Positions 10,406 to 21,026 of a stretch of DNA of 64,000 nt are shown one piece after another; positions within the stretch are counted from its first letter, which is position 1; each line of letters begins with the position of its first letter. The notes below the pieces were generated by a model. That model searched no databases. It saw nothing but the letters and a program-made list of their open reading frames with translations, and was not told the DNA's origin. The stretch spans positions 62,001 to 126,000 of the forward strand of contig QPMI01000173.1 in the NCBI GenBank assembly GCA_004431415.1. The letters are read 5' to 3'. The position numbers were made by a program, and so were the translations under genes. The DNA comes from Cyanophora paradoxa. Its lineage: Eukaryota > Glaucocystophyceae > Cyanophorales > Cyanophoraceae.

Positions 10406-10881
10406 TTAGGAGCCAACACGGCACTAAGGAGTTCAACCGAACCACCCTGCGCTGTGCTGCGCTGAACACAAGCCCCGGCTGCCGGGAGGGGGCGATCGAT
10501 CAGCCCCGGTGGAGCTGCGTAGGCTCAGCGTAGCCTTCACTACCGCTAGCTGCTGGCTATGGCTGAGTTCGAAGGAGACCGGGGTCGCTTCGTCCCTAAG
10601 CCGAACCACGTACCCCAGCGCCGCGACCCCCGGACCCCGGACCCCCGCCGACCAGATTTGCCATCCAGCGAGCATCGTCGCCAACCCGTGCAGCATCTTA
10701 TCCGCCCGGTGAGCACATGTGACGAGCCCCCGGATGCAGGGCTGCATAATGACGGGCGTGCCTTTTGCGTACAAGACGAGCAAGGCCGCTGACGGCCTTT
10801 TGTCTAGATCGGAATCGAAGTTTGCTTCATTCTGAATTTGAAGTTCGCGCAGTTTGCCGCGGGAGGGACTCGGGAGTGAAA
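10406..10881. other. Intergenic region between divergent genes
   Basis: This stretch separates the SMYD start (-) from the HNH gene (+) and probably contains both promoters. Open frames cross it on both strands without any recognisable domain, so I do not call a gene. No TATA-like or repeated element stands out. Confidence 0.4.
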
Positions 10882-12697
10882 ATGCCGCAGCTCGCCTTGT
10901 TCTCGCAGGCCAGCCCGCTGCCGTCCGGCGCCCGCAATGTTGCGGCCGAATCAGCTGCAGCATCTATATCGGCCGCCGCCGCCGCGGTGCCGGCCGCGCG
11001 TGCAGCGTCGGCCTTGCGCGGTTCGGCGGCCTCGGTCTTGCGCGGCTCGGCCAGGCATCTCTGCGGCCATCCAATGAGCCCTTTTGTCGTTGTCCGGCGG
11101 TTCTCCTCCGGACACATCCCCGTGTCGGCGGAGTCGGCCAGAACGAAGCCGGATGGCAGAACGAAGCCCGTAGCACAGCGCATCTCGATTGACGAGGATC
11201 GCAAGCGGGCGGTTGCAACAGAGGGACGCCAGACTCTTCAGGAGCGCCGCAGGAAACCGGTGCCTGTAGGTGCGCGGTTACGTATGCGGTTCGGCGGCGA
11301 TGTGCTTCCGGCCCGCTGCGGCCTGCGCGGCTTGCGCCTCCTAGAAATCCGCTCATTCTCGCTCGATCCCCGTCTGATCGTCTGCTTCAGAGGGCAAAGC
11401 CAAATCCTCGCTCATCGACCTTCCATCGCCGGCGATGCCTCGCGCGGGCGCTGATCAGGCAAAGCCTCTTTCTCGAAACCGAAAAGAAACGAACGAAATT
11501 CCTTTCTTACCTCTTTTATCCAGGAAGAGTTGTTCTCGGAGCGCGATTCGATTGTACTGCACGGTCTTGGCATCGACGGAGAGGTCTGACCGCGTCGCGG
11601 ACGGAAAGAAACCGCAGCCCGCTGACTCTGTTCCCTCCAGGTCCGCCGCGTTCAGAACCTCATCGGCCCCTGGAAGAGTCCGAACGCACATCCAGCTCTC
11701 GTTCTGAACACGGTTAGTTATGCCACGCCGCGCTCTGCCCGGCGCGCCGGCGGAAGCGTCCGTCCGACGGGCCGGGGGCAGGACTTCCGCCCGCTCTCGT
11801 ACCTCCCGCTCTCGCTCTGGGGCTGGCAGGACGCGGTCAAGGCGACCTTCCTCGGCCGCGTCACCATCGTCTCCGAGGCGAGCCGTCCTGCGCTCCCCGC
11901 TGGCCCCCTCGCTTGCCCGCCAACTCTCTCCCTCTTCGCAGTACGACCGCGTCGTCCGGAGCCCCAACTTCGAGATGAAGATCCCCTCCGTGGTCCGCGC
12001 GCCCTGCCCGCCCCGCCCCGCGCAGCGCCTCACAAAGACCTGAGGCGCCGGCCCCGCGCAGGTGGCCCTGAAGGAGTACGTGCGCGTGAATCCGACGCCC
12101 GCCTTCACTCGCTACAACGGTGTGCCGCCGCCCTTTCTTCTTCTTCTCCTTTCTCCCTTGCCTGCGCTCCGCCTCTAGCTCATCCTCCCAACAGTCTTCC
12201 TGCGCGACCGCTTCTGTTGCCAGTACTGCGCGAAGCGTTTCCGCCCCGCCGAGCTCTCGTTTGGTCCGTCGGAATCCCGGCCTGCTGCCTCCGCCGCCCC
12301 CTCGCGCTGACTGGGCGCGGCGCAGACCACGTCGTCCCGCGCTGCAAGGGCGGCAAGCACAGCTGGGACAACGTCGTGGCCTCCTGCCACATGTGCAACG
12401 CGCGCAAGGGCGAGCCCCACCCTCCCCGCGCCCCCGGCTTCGCGCGGCCCGCCTCCTGACGCCTCACAGGCGGCCGCATGCCCAAGGACTCGGGATTCGT
12501 GCCTCTCCAGACGCCCTACATGCCCTCCATGTGCCCCCCCCCCCTCTCCCCCCCCCCCCCCTCCCCGCCCCACCCCGCCCACGTCGACGGCACCCCCGCT
12601 CACGGCTCTTTTCCCTGCACGCAGTTACGAGCTGCAGGAGAAAGGGCGCGAGTACCTCCCCACCCGGATCCACGACTCCTGGAGGGACTACTTGTAG
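10882..12697 (+). CDS. HNH endonuclease of bacterial type, split by at least eight introns
   Basis: Nine exons join without any frame break: 11524-11583, 11641-11712, 11782-11877, 11942-11992, 12062-12119, 12195-12263, 12326-12409, 12470-12530 and 12625-12697. The product carries [70 protein letters not shown] and [11 protein letters not shown], ending in HDSWRDYL. This is the classic HNH nuclease layout of many bacterial proteins, with two CxxC zinc pairs and the catalytic DHVVPR and N residues intact. It should be a metal-dependent DNA nuclease; its role (repair, organelle, mobile origin) is unknown. Two introns (11878 and 12410) begin GCGAGC and six begin GT, none with GTRAGT. The N-terminal part from the ATG at 10882 (Ala-rich, then VVVRRFSSG, possibly an organelle leader) is an open frame without homology that I can recognise. 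How it connects is uncertain. Confidence 0.85.
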
Positions 12698-13812
12698 ACG
12701 TTAACGTTGTAGCGCTGTAGCGCCGGGCGCCTCGCCCGCTGAGCGCCTGGCATTGGCGGCCCCGCCCTCGCAATTTTTGCGTCGGGCTGGGCTTGCTTGT
12801 TCTTTGTATAGCTGTACCCCCTGTACCTTTCCTGACATTCTTTCTTGCAGAGCTAGCTATAGCCTGCACTGCAGCCTCGTCTTTTGTAAATATGCTGTGC
12901 AGCTCACTGTTGTGCCATTTCTCTGCAGCTGCCTGTATTTATTTACAAGTAGCAGACGACGGCAGATCTGTTACGGTATACCTTCGTTGTTCTGTAGCCT
13001 GTAGGCTTTAGATAGGGGATCCGGATACCTATGCATCCTTTCCCTTGTTTCTTTCGAATTCACGCATACACATGCATGCCGTACAACGTATACAATTAAG
13101 TGCGTTCCATTTGATCATGAATTGTGATCATGAACCCATGGCCACGCGTACGATGCATATTTATTTTAATTCACCTGACCAGTACTAGTGAGCACCTGAT
13201 CATGAAATGATAACTTAGTAATTATCGGCCTTGGGGAAAGGAGAGGCCCTTAGTTATAATGCGCGCGCATGCCATGATATCATAGTATCGATGCTTCAAG
13301 GGCACTGCGGCAGCTGCAGGCTCAGCCAGGAGTCAGCCTGAGCGGCTGCAGCCTGCAGGCTGCCAGTGCAGCTGCCAGGCTGCAGCCTGCATATGCATGC
13401 AAATATATGCGCATGCGCAGGCTGCAGCTCAGCGGCTAGGGGGACTGGCCATGGGACCCATGCTCCAAATTTTAAGTTAATTAACGTTCGATCACCTGAT
13501 CTAATATTATTTATTCTGTTAGTTGTGATCGAATTTTCACTGATCATGAGAATGAACTTTCATGAACAGAAAAACAGAAAAATCATCAATTCAAGATCAT
13601 CCAACAAGATAATTCACCAAAAAAAAAAAAGATTCCAATATTTTAATTCAAATTAATTGCAACTTCCAAGACTGTGAGTCTGTGACGCCAGTTACTACGG
13701 TTATGACGTCATGTGACGTGACGTCTCGGAACCCGCCGGCCCGGCCGGTGACCGTTACGATCTGCAAGTCTGCAACGTTAACTTATAGTCTGCAGCGCTA
13801 GCGACTCTGCAT
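12698..13812. other. AT-rich intergenic DNA with a CTGCAG-rich core
   Basis: No gene is supported. A hydrophobic open frame at 12753-13004 lies directly behind the HNH stop and is probably chance. At 13305-13440 there is a dense patch of CTGCAG, GCAGGCTGC and CAGCGGCT words with ATGCAT/GCATGC palindromes. From 13480 to 13680 the sequence is strongly AT-rich with an A tract near 13619. Confidence 0.45.
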
Positions 13813-14315
13813 TAGGGCTGCGCCCAGTGAGGTCCGCGGGCTCACTTTGTGAGTGAGCTTTTTGCGTCCCACTCACTCAGTCACTGGAGTGAGCAGGGGG
13901 TACGTTTTCATATACGCGAAAAACGACCTAAACCGACCTAAAACAACCCAGATTTCGCCGTGTTTTCAGGCGCTACGTGCCGTAACTGCCAGCTGTTTCC
14001 GCGGGCTTCTAAAATGTCGAGACTCTGAGAGATCGTTTCGAATTTCAAATTGGTCATGGTCAGCATCGCGCGCGGTGCTGCTAGCGCTACGCTATACGCA
14101 TGTAGATCTGACTCAAAAGTACCCCCAAATCGTTAGGTGGGGCGCCTGGGTCGTGATTTATGGCGCCAGATACCCCCCCGCGCGGCGCGGGCTGAGGTCC
14201 GGCTCACTCGCCCCATACATTTTTCTTTGAACGAGTGAGCCAAAATCCTCACTCAGTGAGTGGAGTGAGACCCTCGACCGTCGACCCTCCACTGATCTTA
14301 CTGGACCCAGCCCTA
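13813..14315. mobile_element. hAT-like MITE (503 bp) with 8-bp target-site duplication
   Basis: The ends are imperfect inverted repeats beginning TAGGGCTG. The left end and the reverse complement of the right end agree at 16 of the first 19 positions. The element is flanked on both sides by the identical octamer CTCTGCAT (13805-13812 and 14316-14323). An 8-bp duplication and a TAGGG-type terminus are hallmarks of the hAT superfamily. Subterminal regions carry repeated ACTCACTC/GAGTGAG words in both orientations. An open frame of 125 codons inside (13853-14230) shows no transposase motif, so the element is probably non-autonomous. Confidence 0.8.
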
Positions 14316-14803
14316 CTCTGCATTGACTCTGCAAGTCGCAATTTCGCAACGACTCGCAATTAAATATTAAGTTGCAAGTCGGCAAATCGATATATATATA
14401 TCGATCGATACCGACGATACCGCGATGATCATCGCCGATTCATCGGTCCGTGACATCGATATCGATCGCGATCGCCGAGTCGGATCGATTCGAATTCGGC
14501 CCGGCGGATGTCGGGCCATTGTCGGCGCGGCGCGCCGCGCGCGCGATCGGAACGTCCGAGTCTCCGAGAGGACCGAGACTCCGAGGAACTGTTTTTTAAT
14601 TGCAAAAAATGGAAGAAGAACGTTTCGGATGATTATTCGGATCTGATGCCATCCTGTACCCCCGAAACAACCAGCGGAGCTCGATCGGGCCGCGATTCGC
14701 CCGCGAACGCGGCCGCGGGCCGCGCCGTTTGGGCCCGCGCGCGCCGCGGCGCGTGGGCCCAAACCGCCCCACGGGCCATGCCACGGGCCGGCGCCGCGGC
14801 CCG
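14316..14803. other. Intergenic palindrome-rich stretch
   Basis: Alternating ATCGAT/CGATATCG words fill 14388-14480, followed by GC-rich self-complementary GCGCGC/GGGCCC words at 14695-14800. No gene or promoter motif was recognised. Confidence 0.4.
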
Positions 14804-15460
14804 CCGGGCCCGCGTACCGTAAAACAGAATATTAATGCGCGCATAATATTACTGCGCCCCCAAATGTCTAACTGCAGACAGGAGGACTTAGTACCCCCCT
14901 CATGCAGGGAGAAAGCGTAAAAATGCATCAAGTAGATATTAATTTGGGGGCGCATTATTAGCCATACGCGCGCCGTGTGTGACGAGCTAGCTATAGCCTA
15001 TAGCTATAGGGGTCCGCAAAAAACGCATGCAGCAGTACTGCAGTCTGCAGCTGCATCATCCTGCATGCATGTAAAGCAGGAAATATTTAAGAGGTTGGAT
15101 ATTAATAGTACTAAAGTTCTAAGGCCTGAGTACTAACTTAATAAAGTTTTTGGTACTATATATTAAACCTGAGGTCCGTGGGAGGGGGTACTAGTAACGT
15201 CGGCGCGGCCGTAGGTAGGTGAATTGCTCCGAATTTCCTCGAAGGGAGCGCAGAAGCACGCGGCGTCGCCGGCGTCGAGCAACCCCCCTTGCACGCGCCG
15301 CGCCCACGCGCACCCCGGAACCCCCTGCTGAAGGCTTCCGCGACCAACTCTTAATTATTTTAGGCCTACTAAACCGACCAAACCACGGAATTACTAAACA
15401 TTTTGGGGTCTTAAATATTTCCTGCTTTACAGTATTGTGTTTTACGGTACATGGGCCCGG
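14804..15460. mobile_element. Candidate nested inverted-repeat elements
   Basis: The outer ends (14804-14826 and 15438-15460) are inverted repeats matching at 21 of 23 positions around TACCGTAAAACA; weaker matching continues outward. Two smaller inverted-repeat units sit inside. One is 14854-14953, bounded by GCGCCCCCAAAT and its reverse complement. The other is 15071-15430, bounded by a perfect 22-bp inverted repeat containing AAAGCAGGAAATATTT. No transposase or clear target duplication was found, so this looks like MITE-like units inserted into one another. Confidence 0.55.
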
Positions 15461-15751
15461 CATTGGGCCGCATGGCGCCGGGCCATGTCACCGGGTCACC
15501 GGCGCGCGCTCACCGCCGACTCACCGGGTAGCTGCTGACAGCCTGCTGCCGCAGTGCCTCTCAGAGTCTGGCAGGCGCGCACTGCCAGCCACTGGCAGCC
15601 AGTGCCAGGCAGTGGCAGCCTGCAGGCCTAGGCTCAGCGGCTGATGAATCAGTGATATCGATGATCGGAATCTCGGATGGACCGTCCGATCGCGACTCTA
15701 AGCTATATATATAATCGCGAGTGATTCACTGAGTCAATACTGTAGGACTGC

Positions 15752-15926
15752 TTAAATTGCCGCGTAGTTAAATTGCCGAATTCGACCAAAACTGGAATTG
15801 CCGTGGCGATAAATTGCCGAATCTAGATTCTGCTCTATGGCGGGCTAGGAAAGTACCTACCCCCCAAGCAATTGCCGTAATGCTAAATTGCCGAATTCAG
15901 CCTCTCGGCAATTTACGGCAATTTAA
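15752..15926. repeat. AATTGCCG-rich inverted-repeat unit
   Basis: AATTGCCG occurs six times forward and twice reverse-complemented in about 175 bases. The two ends carry paired copies in opposite orientation, which suggests a small foldback element. No coding capacity was seen. Confidence 0.55.
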
Positions 15927-15984
15927 AACATCGGCTAGAAAAGCATTCCTACAGTAATTCGCGACGGTCCACAGCCGATGAGTC

Positions 15985-16330
15985 GGCGATGACTCAGCGG
16001 CGAGTCACACTGTGTACATCATTATCACAGTAGTGACAGTACATGCCATGATGTGTGACTCACAGTCTCACACTGTCACAGTGTCACACTGTGACTCACA
16101 CTGAGTCACACACTCAGGCTGACTCGAGCTCAGTGAGTCAGCGCCTGATCATGACTCATGAGTCATGAGTCAGCGGCGCCGGCGACTCCCGCGGCCGGAG
16201 TCCGGCATGGGCCGCATGGCGACATATCAGCGCCGAGCTCGCGATCGACTCGGCGAGTCGACTCGGTGGAGTCGGTGCATGGCACTGATGATGGCAGTCG
16301 GTGACTCGGTGGCACTCGGTGCATCATCAC
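15985..16330. repeat. GACTC/GTCACA palindromic low-complexity block
   Basis: The stretch is dominated by interleaved GACTC, GAGTC, GTCACA, TGTGAC and CATGACTCATGA words that can fold on themselves in many registers. It borders a GC-rich patch near 16330-16360. No gene was recognised. Confidence 0.5.
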
Positions 16331-16761
16331 CCGCCGCCGCCGGGCCGCCGGGCCCGGCCTAGCCGCCTAGGTGCATGTCGTCGAGTCAGTGACGTGACCC
16401 TGGCCATGGCCCGCTGATTCATGCACTGCTGCAGCATGCCCGGCCCGGGCAGCACACCGACGTCACATGACTCACATCCGATGATCGCACTGCGGCACGT
16501 TTACGTATACGGTTGCAATTGACGACTAGGCGAATTCATGATCATGCCATGATGATCAGCTGCAGACTCAGATCAGTGATCAGTGATCACCCCTCAGCTG
16601 CAGGCCTGAGAAAACGTTGACGATTCAGCGTTCCTACGTACTAAGGGCCAGTCTAAGGCCCGCGGCCGGCGGCAGGCAGGCAACAGTGCCACGCACGGTA
16701 GCGATCGGACCCGGCCGACCGCAGGTCCGCAGCCTGGCAGCATCAGCCTTGATATCATCGG

Positions 16762-19700
16762 ATGCCGACGCACGTGCACGCGTACGGGGCGTGCTCCAAC
16801 ATCCATGCAGCCGCCTGCTGGCACCTGCACCTGCTGCTCGCCCTTCACCTGCTCTTCGGGTCGCTCCATCCCGCCCCCGCCCGCGCCGCCCACGTGCATG
16901 CGCCTGGCGACTTGGGCGCCTCGGGCTCGCGCTCGGGCGTGGGCCGCGGGCGCCTGCTCGCCGACCCGCCGAACCCCCCGGCCGCGGCTGCCGGCCCGCT
17001 CCTGGGCCCCCCCGCGTCCCTCCAACTTGGCCTCCCCGTCGAAATTGGCCCCTCCGTCAGCGGCCCCGCATCCGAGCGCGAGTGGAGGCGCGCGGACGCG
17101 CCCCACTCCGACGTCGACGCGCAGCCGGCGGCCGCCACCGGCCAAAGGAGTGTGCGTGTGGCGGAGCAGAAGATAGTCGAGCTCTTCCGCTGGTGCGCCC
17201 TCTTTGATTCTTTGAAACCGATACACTAGTTATATATGATGATATATTACACGAACCTCGGTTTATAATTTCTTAGCTCTTTCCTGCATTACAATCGATC
17301 TAATTTGATCGGTGCAGGCTGGAGGAGAACGGCGCATACGTGCACTCCGCGCTCGCCGCCGGGGAGCGGAACGGGACTCGCGGCCTCTTCGCAACGTCCG
17401 AGATCCCGGTTCGCGGACGCTTTCTGGTCGCTCGTCGGATCTAGATCTAGATCTTGAGCCCGATTTTGAATCTTCTGCGTTTATAAAAAATTAACCTCTC
17501 TCATGCATATGGGCACCGAAGGCGGGCGAGGTCCTCTTCCGCGTGCCGAGGCGCCTGATCCTCGGATGTGCGAATTCGAATCTAAAATTCGCCCCGGCTC
17601 TCCTCTCCGGCCCGTCGCCCACACTAAGCCCCTTTCTCGCCCGGGCAGGCGACGAGCGGAAGGCGGAGCACGCCCGGATTGCGAAGGTCTTGCGCCTCGG
17701 CCCCGAGGACGCACGCAGCCCCGTTGAGGCGAGCCTGCCCTCCCATTGACGCGCAAGATGCGGGCTTCGTTCCCATCGAATATTGCTGTTGATGCAAATT
17801 CGAGCAGACTTCCGTGTGCGCCGCGGCGCTCATTCTGAAGGAGTCCGTCGACCCGCAATCCTTCTGGGGGCCCTATCTCCGGTGCGGTCCGGCTCCGCGC
17901 GCCCGCGGCGCTTCGCCCTCCGTTGGCATATAAATGAATGATGCCGCGGCCGCCCCGCGCTTATGACAACGATCGGACCGCCGCCTTTCAGGGTCCTCCC
18001 GCGCGACTACGAGCTGCCTGTCCTGTGCGCCGGCCCGTCTGGGTCCCTCGTAGTCTCTGCGCCGTGTCAGCATCCGCTGAACGGGGCGTGCGGGGCGGCA
18101 GGGACTGGACGGAGGACGAGCTCGAGCTCTTCGGCCACGACGCCGGCAAGCGCATCGGTGCCGCCGCGCGCAAACAGACGACCGATGCCTCCAGCTGCAC
18201 ACAGTCTGACTTGGATGCGGGGGCGGGCAGAGCAGGCGGCGGCGCTGCGAGCCATCGTGGACCACATGCGGGAGGTCCTCCCGGTCATCGTGCGCCCTCC
18301 GATGTCGCGCAAGCGCACAGGAGACCCCAATCCGAAGCGGAGCCTTTGACGCCTCCCCGCGGCAGGCGCCCGAAGCGACGGAGGCGGACCTGCAGTGGGC
18401 GGTCCGCTCGGCTGTCACGCGGACGTGGGACGTCTGCGGTTTCGTGCGTCGCCGTGCATTCTGAGATCGGCGAATCAATATTCAAATTTAAACCCACGGC
18501 CCGCTAGTACTGCGCCACCGATTGCGAGTCCATTTCTGATGCATATGCTCCGATCCGCAGACACCACTTGACATGTTCAACCACAACTCAAAGCTGGTGC
18601 GTGCGACTCCAATTTCGAGATGTGACGTATACGTAACCACAGAGCGCGAATGATCTCGGTGCCTTCAGGGGGCCTTTGTGACCTTCGACGAGGCGGGGGC
18701 GGGTTCCGCGGCGAAGCGGAGCCGGCGGTTCGCGCGGCGGTGCACGCGCGCCGAGATCTCCACGGCTGTCCCTTACCCCTCGGGCTCCGAGGTCCGCCCG
18801 ATCCGCCACGGCGATCGGTTCCGCTGCGGCGAGACGGATCCTGACCCCGACGGCCCGGCCCCTCCGGGCCCACCTCGGCAGGTCTTCGTGAGCTACGGGC
18901 TGGTCAGCGGGGCCGACCTCCTCATGAACTACGGCTTCCTGCCCGTGCGCCCCTAGGCCTCCCATTCGACTTGTAATAAAGAAACTGAATATAGAACGCA
19001 TCCTGACTCGTGATCGCCGCGGGCGCCTCCCGTGGCCGAGCGCAGCCGCTGGAGGAGGACGCGGTGGACTTCGACTTCGTCTCGCGGCCGGCCGCGGGGG
19101 CGGACTTCGAGGGGGCGGCCGTCTGGCGGGAGGCGCTCCTCGCCGCACTCGACGAGCGCGGCTTCGTCACCTCCGGCCTCATAGAAGGGTGCCCCCCATC
19201 CGTCGCCCCTCACGCCCCGCTTCCCCTCTGGCCTCCGACGCCTCGCCCTTGCCGCGTTCGCCGCCGCAAGGGACGGGACGATCCGCGTGCGGCAGCAGCT
19301 GCGGCTCGGCGACTCGCCCGTCCACCCCGACCTCGAGGAGCTCCTCGAGCTCTACCGATCCGTGCGCGCCCATTCCTCCGCCCTTCACATCCCAAGTTCC
19401 AGCCTCTGAACACTTAGTGAACGGAACTCCTCGATTTGTATCTGTCGCGATCAAGCTCCAGCGCCGTAACGCCCCCCAGCGAATTCATCGGACTGATTCG
19501 GGCCTTGGCGGCGGCAGCTGGCGGTGGCGGCGCACGCGCTCGGCTGGTCGCCCTCCCTCGAGGCCCTCGAGGCGGAGCGGCAGGCCCGGGGCGAGGAGCG
19601 GCCCCCGCACGTGCGCTCCTCCGACTCTGTCGGCCTCAGTCGCGGGCACCGCTCAGGGTGGCCGCGCGCGGGCGGGGCGCGTGTGCAGGCGCCGGGGCGG

Positions 19701-20153
19701 GCGGACGTGGAGAAGGACGCCCTTTTCCTCGTCGCCGCTGACGTCCGCCGCAAGGTCCACCCCGGGCCCCGCCTCTTCCGCTCACAGAGTCTAATGCGGA
19801 GTGCGCTCTGCGCGGAGAATGCGCTTTAACGCGCCCCCGGCCGCGCAGATGGACCGGGAGGCGGAGTGGGAGCGGCTGCGGGCGCCCTCAGCCTCGGCGC
19901 CGCCCGCGGCCGGCGTGGACCGGGGCCGCGCGGCGCAGGCGGAGCGGCTCCGCGCCCAGCGCCGCGCCATCCTCCTCTCCGTCCTCCGGGTGCGACACGC
20001 CCCCGGCCTCCCGCTCTCCGGCTTGTCCAGGAGCTGAGGAGGGCCCCGGCCCCGCGCCTTCGGATGCGGCAGAACGTGGAGGCGCTCCTCTCCTCCCCGC
20101 AGTGCCTGGCGCGGGGCGGGGCGGCCTGCACCCGCCCGCAGCGCCGGCCCTGA
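16762..20153 (+). CDS. SET-domain protein, Rubisco LSMT/SETD type
   Basis: At least a dozen exons give a SET domain with a C-terminal Rubisco-LSMT substrate-binding-like region. After a hydrophobic leader (HLHLLLALHLLFG) comes ELFRW. A tryptophan codon is split by a GTGCGC intron, and the next exon reads LEENGAYVHSALAAGE and RGLFATSEIP. Later pieces are AGEVLFRVPRRLILG, ILKESVDPQSFWGPYL, VLPRDYELPVL, DWTEDELELFGHDAG, PLDMFNHNSKL (the usual NHS position) and FVSYGLVSGADLLMNYGF (the YGF motif), then HPDLEELLELYRSV, AQAERLRAQRRAILL and NVEALLSSPQC. Plant members methylate lysine in Rubisco large subunit or aldolase in plastids; others act in cytosol or nucleus. The leader could be the signal part of a bipartite plastid-targeting sequence, but this is inference. 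The exact joins after 19200 and the start ATG are less certain than the SET core. Confidence 0.8.
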
Positions 20154-21026
20154 TCCCAGCCCGAGTCTCCGTCCGACGGTCGACGTCGACGCGAGAATTC
20201 GAAACCGTATTTCTAATTTATTGCGTCACCGCGCCCTCTGTCTATATTTTCATCTTATCTCCGAGGCCAGAGCTCTTCGAGGCTCTATTCTTATCGTATT
20301 CGCGCACATGCATGAATTTTATTGCATGGAATGATAATTTATTCGATTTTCGCCACTGCATGAAGCTTTGTGCACGTGTACCCCGCGTTGCTGCCCGCGG
20401 GGAGGCCGGAGGGCCAGGCGGAAAGGATTGGGTCGACTTGGAATGAAGGGTGGCACTTGCGATTGGGTTGCATGCCAAGTTGCCACGCATGCTATTTTAT
20501 GTATATATATGATGACGCGATCATGTTGAATATATGCTCTTATCTTAGTTATTTTGCATTTTTGTCTTTATGCCCCCTGGGCAGCCCCCGCAGTGCTGGT
20601 GTCTAGAGACTGTGGCCGGTAATTCACCAAAAAAATCTAATTTAAAGCGCCAGCTATAATGCCGCGCTCCGAACGTGCGACCGCAATCCTCACAGCGGAC
20701 AGTACTCGTGATCAGAAGCAGTTCTTCCGCGGCCACATTCGCATACGCATGACCAGCTGCAGCTGCCGCTGCCTATATAGCTAATTGAAGATCTAGAGAA
20801 GCGACTCGACCGTACCGGCCCGCACCGCCTACGCCTACGCATCCCGCAGGCGACGGGGCGGAGATTATTCGAATTCGTATATATAGCCTTCTTACAAAAC
20901 ACGAAATGCCATCTACCTTTCAGTCTATATATAACATGGATAGATCTAGAGGCCCTTGACAAAGCTTTCGAGATAGTTTTGATGTTGACGTCGACGTTAC
21001 AGTGATGCTCAGTCATCGCGTCATGA
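20154..21026. other. Intergenic AT-richer region
   Basis: This stretch lies between two genes that converge. A short minus-strand frame (20545-20736) contains CEDCGRTFGARHYSW with a later CGGC, which resembles a zinc ribbon. It has no flanking exon I could connect, so I do not call it. The rest shows nothing recognisable. Confidence 0.35.

Noticed and set aside
10433-10963. 176-codon minus-strand frame between the SMYD and HNH genes
   Set aside because: It has fair amino-acid texture but no motif and no connecting exons, and it overlaps open frames on the other strand.
12753-13004. Small hydrophobic, cysteine-rich protein behind the HNH gene
   Set aside because: It is in the expected 3' untranslated region, is T-rich and has no homologous feature.
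13853-14230. 125-codon protein inside the MITE
   Set aside because: No transposase motif; the length is explained by chance in a short element.
15985-16180. CRISPR-like array
   Set aside because: The GACTC/GTCACA words are irregularly spaced without constant repeats and spacers, and the genome is eukaryotic.
20545-20736. Zinc-ribbon-like short protein
   Set aside because: One CxxC pair and a loose second pair; no neighbouring exon and no family match.
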